Assembly (NCBI GenBank): GCA_943354465.1
Contig: CALRCC010000005.1
Location: 1 to 21,169 of the forward strand
DNA: 21,169 bases
Direction: 5' to 3'
Source: Candidatus Ryanbacteria bacterium
GTDB taxonomy: Bacteria > Patescibacteriota > Minisyncoccia > Ryanbacterales > GWA2-47-10b
This document shows positions 15,571 through 21,169 of the stretch, in pieces. Below the pieces are notes generated by a model that saw nothing but the letters and a program-made list of their open reading frames with translations, searched no databases and had not been told where the DNA came from. How positions within the stretch are numbered: the stretch's first letter is position 1; each line of letters starts with the position of its first letter. The position numbers were made by a program, and so were the translations under genes.

Positions 15571-15580
15571 AAAGAAATCA

Positions 15581-17899
15581 ATGAAGAAATATAATCCACA
15601 GGCACTTGAGAAAAAATGGCGACCAATATGGCTTGAAAATCGCGTATACGAGCCAGATTTGGATCATGCCACAAAGCCATTTTATAATCTCATGATGTTT
15701 CCATATCCATCAGCTGAAGGTTTGCATATTGGCAGTGTGCGAACATTTACAGGAGTTGATATATTTGGCCGTTTTAAACGGATGAACGGCTATGATGTAT
15801 TTCAGCCTATTGGTCTCGATGGATTTGGTATTAACGCTGAAAATTACGCGCTAAAGATAAATAAAAATCCAAAAGAACATTCTAAAGTAACAGAAGAAAA
15901 TTATTATCGTCAGCTCGGCGTTATCGGTAATAGTTTTGCGTGGGAAGAACGGCTTGAGACTTACAGCCCTGAATATTATCGTTGGACTCAGTGGCTTTTT
16001 ATAAAATTATATAATGATGGGCTCGCTTATCGAAAAAAAGCAGAGGTTAATTGGTGCCCAAAGTGCTTGACCGTACTCGCCAATGAGCAGGTTATTGGGG
16101 GCGAGTGCGAGAGGTGTGGTACAGCTGTTACCAAAAAAGATATTGAGCAGTGGTTTTTCAAAATCACAGATTATGCCGATAGGTTGCTTGTCGGGCTTGA
16201 GAATATTGATTGGACTGAAAAAATTAAAATAGCCCAGCGCAACTGGATAGGCAAATCAGATGGTGCTCAAATCAAATTCAAAATTCAAAATTCAAAATTT
16301 GAAATTGATATTTTTACAACAAGGCCAGACACTATTTTTGGGGCTACTTTTTGTGTGATCTCACCAGAGCTCGCACAAAAGTGGCTAACCGCTGGTTGGA
16401 CGATATCAGATGATGCTCGCGTATATATAAAAGAAGCGTTAGCACGCCGTGTGACAAGAGATAGGCACGTTGAAGAAAAAGAAAAAACAGGCGTTTTCTC
16501 GGGGTTGAATGCTATCAACCCAGCAACCAAAAAAGAAATCCCGATTTGGATCTCCGATTATGTGTTAGACGGATATGGCACAGGCGCGATTATGGCGGTA
16601 CCAGCGCATGATAAGCGCGATTTTGAATTTGCAGACAAGTTCAACCTTCCGATCAGCGATGCGCCGTTGGTAGATTTCGATGAAGGTATACAAAAGGCGA
16701 GTGGCGTGCGCAAGACCAATTATCGTTTGCGTGATTGGCTTGTCTCGCGCCAGCGTTATTGGGGAGCACCAATCCCAATGATTTGGTGTGATGCGTGTGC
16801 AGGGTGGATACCTGAAAAAGAAGAAAATCTACCCATTCTTTTGCCAGATGTACATGAGTTTCGTCCAACAGGTACTGACAAGTCTCCTCTGGCCAATTTC
16901 CCAGAGTTTTATAAGACGTCGTGTCCTAAATGTGGTGCTGATGCGCGTCGCGAGACTGATGTTTGCGATACATTTTTAGACTCTACTTTGTATTATTTAC
17001 GTTATCTCGATCCTAAAAATAATAAAGAACTATTCTCGCAGGAACGAGCACGACGATGGCTTCCAGTCGCTTCGTATATCGGAGGGCCAGAGCACGCCGT
17101 GCTCCATCTGCTGTATGTCAGATTCATTTCCAAGGCGCTTCATGATTTGAAGTTAGCCGATTTTGCACGCGACAATGATGGTGAGCCTATGCCACATTTT
17201 CGTGCACACGGCCTTGTCACAAAGGACGGCGCAAAAATGTCTAAATCTCGTGGTAATGTAGTTAACCCAGATGAATATTTTTCTGTTTACGGAGCCGATG
17301 CGCTTCGTATGTATTTGGCATTTATGTCGCCACTTGAAGATGGAGGAGATTTTCGCGATACAGGTATAAAAGGCATTACTCGCTTTTTGACACGCGTTTG
17401 GGATTATTATGTAAATGAAGCGCGTGATATAAGCGCATCTAATAAAGTCACGAATAGTTTGGCTCATAAAACAATCAAAAAAGTGACTGAAGATATGGAA
17501 GGATTGCAGAACAACACAGCGATTTCTTCGCTGATGGTGCTATTGACTCAAATGGAAAATGACAATGACGCTTTTGCTGATGCGTCATTTCTGTTGATGT
17601 TGGCGCCATTTGCTCCTTTTATCACTGAAGAGATTTTTGCTATACGCGGATCGCGCGAGACAATCCATAAAGGTCCATGGCCTAAATATGATGTTGATAA
17701 AATGGCTGACGATGTCTTTGAGCTTGTGATCCAGATAAATGGTAAGGTACGCGACACTGTTTCTGTGGCGATAAATATAGATGAGGATGGCGCGCGCACT
17801 ATCGCTTTATCGCGCGATAAAATCAAAGTGGCGTTGGACGGGAAAGACCCAAAGAAGATTATTTTTATACCAAAACGATTGATTAATTTGGTACAATAA
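15581..17899 (+). CDS. leuS: Leucyl-tRNA synthetase, divergent with a shortened editing domain
   Basis: 772 residues against about 800-870 in typical bacterial LeuRS. It charges tRNA-Leu. The N-terminal motif is GLHIGS (HIGS at 49-52), the last His of HIGH being Ser. The following FDxFG block is LDGFGINAENYA. Zinc-type Cys pairs are CPKC...CERC and later CPKC. The editing domain keeps TTRPDTIFGATF (Thr246/Thr247) and AHDKRD (Asp344, equivalent to the specificity Asp). However, the stretch from AHDKRD to NYRLRDW is about 35 residues shorter than in E. coli, lacking the GVLFNSGEF...GL element. A heptanucleotide repeat encodes part of the editing domain near 231-242. KMSKS is at 552-556. The C-terminal domain ends with QINGKVRD and a final LINLVQ, so the gene is complete. 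Confidence 0.95.
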   Translation: MKKYNPQALEKKWRPIWLENRVYEPDLDHATKPFYNLMMFPYPSAEGLHIGSVRTFTGVDIFGRFKRMNGYDVFQPIGLDGFGINAENYALKINKNPKEHSKVTEENYYRQLGVIGNSFAWEERLETYSPEYYRWTQWLFIKLYNDGLAYRKKAEVNWCPKCLTVLANEQVIGGECERCGTAVTKKDIEQWFFKITDYADRLLVGLENIDWTEKIKIAQRNWIGKSDGAQIKFKIQNSKFEIDIFTTRPDTIFGATFCVISPELAQKWLTAGWTISDDARVYIKEALARRVTRDRHVEEKEKTGVFSGLNAINPATKKEIPIWISDYVLDGYGTGAIMAVPAHDKRDFEFADKFNLPISDAPLVDFDEGIQKASGVRKTNYRLRDWLVSRQRYWGAPIPMIWCDACAGWIPEKEENLPILLPDVHEFRPTGTDKSPLANFPEFYKTSCPKCGADARRETDVCDTFLDSTLYYLRYLDPKNNKELFSQERARRWLPVASYIGGPEHAVLHLLYVRFISKALHDLKLADFARDNDGEPMPHFRAHGLVTKDGAKMSKSRGNVVNPDEYFSVYGADALRMYLAFMSPLEDGGDFRDTGIKGITRFLTRVWDYYVNEARDISASNKVTNSLAHKTIKKVTEDMEGLQNNTAISSLMVLLTQMENDNDAFADASFLLMLAPFAPFITEEIFAIRGSRETIHKGPWPKYDVDKMADDVFELVIQINGKVRDTVSVAINIDEDGARTIALSRDKIKVALDGKDPKKIIFIPKRLINLVQ
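16274..16300 (+). repeat. Tandem heptanucleotide AAAATTC inside leuS
   Basis: aaattc, then AAAATTC twice, then AAAATTT: almost four copies of a 7-base unit in 27 bp, ending in the palindrome TTCAAA-A-TTTGAA (16291-16303). Because 7 is not a multiple of 3, each copy is read in a different frame, giving KFKIQNSKFE-type residues (232-241). It forms the strand just before the Thr-rich editing motif. Confidence 0.8.
17889..17897 (+). promoter_or_regulatory. Extended -10 (TGgTACAAT) for the tsaC-glyA-folD unit
   Basis: TG, one base, TACAAT (17892-17897) overlaps the last codons and stop of leuS. A start about 7 bp downstream would be at 17904, exactly the ATG of a 7-codon mini-ORF that precedes tsaC. 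Confidence 0.5.
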
Positions 17900-17903
17900 G
17901 TTT

Positions 17904-17927
17904 ATGCTGATAAAGCATCTAGCATGA
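17904..17927 (+). CDS. Candidate 7-codon leader ORF (MLIKHLA) coupled to tsaC
   Basis: ATG at 17904 and TGA at 17925-17927; the TGA overlaps the tsaC ATG (17924-17926) as ATGA. The predicted transcription start coincides with its ATG. In RNA, AUGCU (17904-17908) can pair with AGCAU at 17914-17918 or with the second AGCAU at 17921-17925, the latter covering the first bases of the tsaC start. It could allow leaderless entry followed by re-initiation on tsaC. No protein-level evidence is available and chance is possible. Confidence 0.35.
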   Translation: MLIKHLA

Positions 17928-18544
17928 TAAAAACTCTTGCCAGCGATAAAGACTCGGTAGAGAAGACGGCATCAATGTTGCGTGATGGCGGCGTTGTTAT
18001 CATCCCTACAGATACTGTTTACGGTATCGGTTGTGCGCATGATAACTCATCAGCGATTGAGAAAATAATATCGATGAAGGGGCGCGACAAAGACAAGCGT
18101 ATGGCTTTGCTCGTATCCAGTATAGCGATGGCCGAAGAGTATGTTGATATTTCTCCAAAAATAAAAATAGGTCTTATGGAGGTATGGCCAGGGCCTTTCA
18201 CTGGCGTGTTTCAAAAAAAACACGGAGGCGGCACCGAAGGTATCCGCGTACCAAACCACGCGTTTGTAAAATCATTGATTGATGCGTACGGCAAACCAGT
18301 ATTGATGACTTCAGCCAATATGTCAGGCAGTTCTGCTCATACGCATATAATGGATGTCATGCATGATTTTGGAGATGCCGATGATAGCGTTATGATAGTT
18401 GACGGCGGCGATATCCCTGATAGTATGGCATCTACGGTAGTTGATTTTACGGAAGAGCCCCCAAAGGTGCTTCGTATTGGGCCAGTATCTGACAAGTATC
18501 TACAAGAAGTTTTTAAGACATCATTTCAACTATATGAAAGATAA
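17924..18544 (+). CDS. tsaC: Threonylcarbamoyl-AMP synthase (Sua5/YrdC/YwlC family)
   Basis: 206 residues, the short YrdC-only form without the C-terminal Sua5 domain. It makes threonylcarbamoyl-AMP from threonine, bicarbonate and ATP, the first step in t6A37 of tRNAs reading ANN codons. Visible motifs are VVIIPTDTVYGIGC (about 25-38), KGRDKDKRMALLVSS (substrate-binding KR..P-like block; the Pro is replaced by Met-Ala), WPGPFTGVF (usual GPxT), GIRVPNH, and TSANMSG with the S-A-N signature. The downstream glyA starts inside its last codons (11-bp overlap), so the two are probably translated together. t6A is needed for tRNA-Ile and tRNA-Met function, which fits the surrounding synthetases. Confidence 0.94.
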   Translation: MIKTLASDKDSVEKTASMLRDGGVVIIPTDTVYGIGCAHDNSSAIEKIISMKGRDKDKRMALLVSSIAMAEEYVDISPKIKIGLMEVWPGPFTGVFQKKHGGGTEGIRVPNHAFVKSLIDAYGKPVLMTSANMSGSSAHTHIMDVMHDFGDADDSVMIVDGGDIPDSMASTVVDFTEEPPKVLRIGPVSDKYLQEVFKTSFQLYER

Positions 18545-19754
18545 ACAAATAGAAAAACTTATTAAAAATGAATCAAAGCGCCAAGAAAGCGTGATAAATT
18601 TGATTGCGTCAGAAAATGATATATCAACCGATGTCCGCGAAGCTCTTGGTAGTGTGTTCGTAAATAAATACTCAGAAGGATATTCTAAAGCTCGTTATTA
18701 TGGAGGCAACGAATATATAGACGAGCTCGAAGATTTAACGAAAGCGCGTGCACTAAAGCTTTTTGGTATCTCAGAAAAAGCCTGGGGTATAAATGTTCAG
18801 CCCTATTCAGGGTCTCCCGCAAATCTCGCAGTATATTTTGCGCTCGTCCCGCTCGGCGCTAAAATAATGGGGCTCGAGCTGGCTATGGGCGGTCATCTCT
18901 CACATGGGCATAAGGTCAGTGTGACGGGCAAAGTGTGGCAACAGGTCGCCTATGGCGTTGATAAAAAAACCGAAACGCTTGATTATGATGAAATCCGCCG
19001 TATTGCCCAGAAAGAAAAACCAGCAATGATTGTCGCTGGGTTTACCGCGTATCCACGCGTGATCGATTTCAAAAAGTTTCGCCAGATCGCAGATAGCACG
19101 GGCGCACTGTTGCTCGTAGATATGTCGCATTTTGCAGGACTCGTTGCTGGTAAGGTATATCCTTCGCCATTCCAGTACGCCGATGTTGTCATGACTACTA
19201 CACACAAGACGCTTCGCGGCCCGCGTTCGGCAATCATCTTTTCAAAAAAAGAGTTTTCAGAAAAGATTGATAAAGCGGTATTTCCCGGCTTACAGGGTGG
19301 CCCGCACGCAAATCAGATTGCAGCTACAGCCGTAGCACTGCAAGAGGCATCAACCCCCGCGTTTAAAAAATACGCGATACAGATTATCAAGAATGCTAAA
19401 GCCCTTTCAGATGAGCTCGTAAAGCGTGGCCTGCGTATTGTATCTGGTGGTACTGATACGCACTTGATTCTTGTTGATACGCAGAGTCAGGGCATTTCAG
19501 GTGGGCAGGCCAGCGACATACTCGAACGCACAGGCATAATTGTAAACAAAAATAATATTCCGTATGACGTTCGATCGCCGCGCGATCCATCAGGTATTCG
19601 GCTTGGCACGCCTACCGTCACCACGCGTGGTATGCGTGAACCCCAGATGCGCATTATCGCAAGGCTTATAGATGAAGCACTGAATGGCGCGTCAGCAAGG
19701 GCGATACAAAAAGAAGTTACCAATCTTATAAGGCAATTTCCCCAACATAAATGA
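18534..19754 (+). CDS. glyA: Serine hydroxymethyltransferase
   Basis: 406 residues from ATG 18534. A longer frame from 18441 would overlap tsaC by over 100 bp and adds a non-homologous N-terminus, so it is rejected. The PLP enzyme converts serine plus THF to glycine plus 5,10-methylene-THF. Motifs are INLIASEN near the N-terminus, NKYSEGYSKARYYGGNEYID (family YPxxRYYGG region), VDMSHFAGLVAG, and the PLP lysine Lys225 in TTTHKTLRGPR. The C-terminus has RLGTPTVTTRGM. The length is close to the bacterial norm (about 410-420). folD starts at its stop with a 4-bp ATGA overlap, so the two folate steps are co-translated. Confidence 0.96.
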   Translation: MKDKQIEKLIKNESKRQESVINLIASENDISTDVREALGSVFVNKYSEGYSKARYYGGNEYIDELEDLTKARALKLFGISEKAWGINVQPYSGSPANLAVYFALVPLGAKIMGLELAMGGHLSHGHKVSVTGKVWQQVAYGVDKKTETLDYDEIRRIAQKEKPAMIVAGFTAYPRVIDFKKFRQIADSTGALLLVDMSHFAGLVAGKVYPSPFQYADVVMTTTHKTLRGPRSAIIFSKKEFSEKIDKAVFPGLQGGPHANQIAATAVALQEASTPAFKKYAIQIIKNAKALSDELVKRGLRIVSGGTDTHLILVDTQSQGISGGQASDILERTGIIVNKNNIPYDVRSPRDPSGIRLGTPTVTTRGMREPQMRIIARLIDEALNGASARAIQKEVTNLIRQFPQHK

Positions 19755-20584
19755 TTTTTTTAGAAGCAAAACCTATAGTCGAAAAAATAAAGAGCGAGTT
19801 GCAAGCTCGTGTGTCGGATGTGTCGCCAAAGCCGCGGCTCGCGATTGTGATAGTAGGTGAGTCGGCGCCATCAAGAAAATTTGTCGAACTCAAGGAAGCA
19901 TTTGCTAAAAGCGTTGGCATCGAAACGCAGAGATATGAATTGCCAGCAGATATTTCTACCAACAATTTACGAGAGCGCATGCGTGATATTGTGCACGAGC
20001 CACGCAATAGCGGGGTGATTGTGCAGCTGCCGTTGCCATCACAAATTGATGCGCAGGCTATTCTTAATGCAATAACGCCAGATAAAGATGTTGATGCTCT
20101 TTCCGCGCGAGTAGTTGGCGATATAGCCGTAGGCAAATCGCGTATCATACCGCCTGTCGCACAAGCCGTGAGATTGCTTTTAGAGCATTATGCGATTGAT
20201 GTGACAAATAAAAAGATGACCGTCATAGGTATGGGCAGATTGGTAGGCAAGCCAGTTATCGCTTGGGCGATGCATGCTGGCGCAATTATCACCGCGCTCA
20301 ATAGTACAGAGCAGATGACTCGCGATACACTTGGTGATGCTGATATCGTGGTCGCAGGGATTGGAGTGCCACGAGTTGTCACAGGAGATATGCTTAAACA
20401 AGGAGTCGTTGTCTTGGACATCGGTACATCGGAGGACGGTGGCGTACTGGTAGGTGATATTGACCAAGAATCAGTATCAAAAAAAGCATCATACATGACG
20501 CCGTCAAAAGGTGGCATCGGCCCGCTTACTGTAGCGCTTGTATTTAAAAATCTTTTAACACTTTTCAGGCAGAGCGCCGATTAG
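19751..20584 (+). CDS. folD: FolD: methylene-THF dehydrogenase/cyclohydrolase, divergent
   Basis: 277 residues. It oxidises 5,10-methylene-THF and hydrolyses methenyl-THF to 10-formyl-THF. The catalytic Lys49 (FVELK, matching YVxxK) and Gln92 in GVIVQLPLP are kept, as is DKDVDAL. Differences from most FolD proteins are Phe45 where Tyr is usual, IIPPVAQAV in place of the PCTP block, and GMGRLVGKP in place of GRSxxVGxP, which may affect nicotinamide cofactor choice. LDIGTSE...VGDID follows, and the C-terminal TPSKGGIGPLT matches TPxPGGVGPxT with two changes. It is probably functional. It converges with the EamA-type gene, the two stops sharing TTAG at 20581-20584. Confidence 0.93.
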   Translation: MIFLEAKPIVEKIKSELQARVSDVSPKPRLAIVIVGESAPSRKFVELKEAFAKSVGIETQRYELPADISTNNLRERMRDIVHEPRNSGVIVQLPLPSQIDAQAILNAITPDKDVDALSARVVGDIAVGKSRIIPPVAQAVRLLLEHYAIDVTNKKMTVIGMGRLVGKPVIAWAMHAGAIITALNSTEQMTRDTLGDADIVVAGIGVPRVVTGDMLKQGVVVLDIGTSEDGGVLVGDIDQESVSKKASYMTPSKGGIGPLTVALVFKNLLTLFRQSAD

Positions 20585-21169
20585 CCGTATAGCTCTGTGA
20601 TAATAATCGCCGCCAGCACTATAAAGAATGCTATTGTTTTTTTTGGGTGGTGGCGCTCTTTTAAGATTATGAGTGATGCGAAGTATACGACAAGAGGTTG
20701 GATTGAGAACAGGAGAGTGGTGTGTACGACGCCGAGCTTTTGATAACTTAAGCCAAAAAGAATCCATCCTACCACGCTTAACGCGCTTGAAATCGTTATA
20801 AGACTTAAAAACTTGGGAGTTATTTTTTTAAATTCGCCTTTGTATAAATATATAGCAAAAACAGTAATTACTGCGTCTTGTATGAGCATTAGCGATATCG
20901 GGTGCCAAACGGCTAATAATATTTTCGCGATTGCCGCCGATATTGGTGCAGAGATAATGCCCCATAAAAGAAATGGTAGTACCCTATGTCTGATAGAAAA
21001 ATGTCCACTTTGCCAGTGTGACCATATGATAGCGACAGATGCAACAAGCCCTGTGGCAAGCAGAATCGGTTCTCGTTCGTCAGAGAAGATTAAGCTTGAG
21101 ACAATGATGATTGGTACAGCGCGAAATAGATCAATAGTTTCAAGATCAGAGAGCTCATCAGCATCAAGC
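20581..21169 (-). CDS. EamA/DMT-superfamily transporter, C-terminal part (partial)
   Basis: The minus-strand frame is open from the window edge to TAA at 20583-20581 and gives about 195 residues, so the N-terminus is missing. Several hydrophobic segments are visible: VPIIIVSSLIF, LLATGLVASVAIIW, LPFLLWGIISAPISAAIAKILL, then the last set around ITISSALSVVGWILFGLSY, LFSIQPLVVYFASLII and FFIVLAAIIITEL. The C-terminal pattern (final helices with a SIQPLVVYF...LKER block) fits the second EamA repeat of drug/metabolite transporters. The substrate is unknown. It converges with folD with no room for a terminator. Confidence 0.75.
   Translation of the reverse strand, partial: LDADELSDLETIDLFRAVPIIIVSSLIFSDEREPILLATGLVASVAIIWSHWQSGHFSIRHRVLPFLLWGIISAPISAAIAKILLAVWHPISLMLIQDAVITVFAIYLYKGEFKKITPKFLSLITISSALSVVGWILFGLSYQKLGVVHTTLLFSIQPLVVYFASLIILKERHHPKKTIAFFIVLAAIIITELYG

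Noticed and set aside
16274..16308. Repeat run in leuS considered as a CRISPR or mobile-element trace
   Set aside because: Units are 7 bp without spacers, and no transposase, terminal inverted repeat or target duplication is seen. No CRISPR array or insertion sequence was found in the window.
18441..18533. Longer N-terminus for glyA
   Set aside because: It would overlap tsaC in another frame by over 100 bp, and the residues are not typical of SHMT, which starts at the KQIEK-like helix.

Overview
The window looks like a small, tightly packed bacterial genome of the Patescibacteria/Candidate Phyla Radiation type, most likely Parcubacteria-like. The reasons are a divergent LeuRS with HIGS in place of HIGH, a short RecO without its zinc-finger cysteines, a membrane-anchored cyclophilin, and almost no intergenic space. 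Genes start either by overlapping the previous stop or a few bases after a -10 box, and no clear Shine-Dalgarno sites were found. TGA, TAA and TAG all act as stops, so the recoded UGA lineages are excluded. The lineage assignment is inference from protein character; no 16S or database search was possible.

Layout. 1-192: 3' end of an unrecognised gene, followed by a strong bidirectional terminator. 232-586 (minus): ssrA tmRNA with a readable tag (ANLFNRQPAMAFA), then its partner smpB (693-1133, minus). From 1190 everything runs on the plus strand: argS, a membrane-anchored cyclophilin, ileS, recO, a membrane-anchored Ig-like repeat protein, glyS, an M16 peptidase, an AI-2E-type permease, metG, tatD, leuS, tsaC (t6A synthesis), glyA and folD. 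The right edge holds the C-terminal part of an EamA/DMT-type transporter on the minus strand, whose stop interlocks with that of folD. No gene-free stretch exceeds about 110 bases.

How the genes fit together. This is mostly a translation neighbourhood: five aminoacyl-tRNA synthetases (Arg, Ile, Gly, Met, Leu), ribosome rescue (tmRNA and SmpB), and t6A37 tRNA modification. GlyA and FolD make and interconvert one-carbon folates; GlyA also makes the glycine used by GlyRS, and 10-formyl-THF would serve initiator Met-tRNA formylation. Likely transcription units are ileS-recO; the Ig-like protein alone; glyS; M16-permease; metG-tatD; leuS; and tsaC-glyA-folD. Most begin with a recognisable -10 box only 5 to 10 bases before the ATG, which implies leaderless mRNAs.

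The standout observation is an isoleucyl-tRNA synthetase of 1100 residues that carries a complete histidine-phosphatase (phosphoglycerate-mutase-like) domain, with all expected catalytic residues. It is inserted between the two halves of a zinc ribbon just downstream of the editing domain. A perfect 10-bp inverted repeat also spans the -10 box and the start codon of this gene. Other unusual points are a 7-codon mini-ORF coupled to tsaC, a heptanucleotide repeat encoded inside LeuRS, a shortened LeuRS editing domain, and a FolD with altered active-site motifs.
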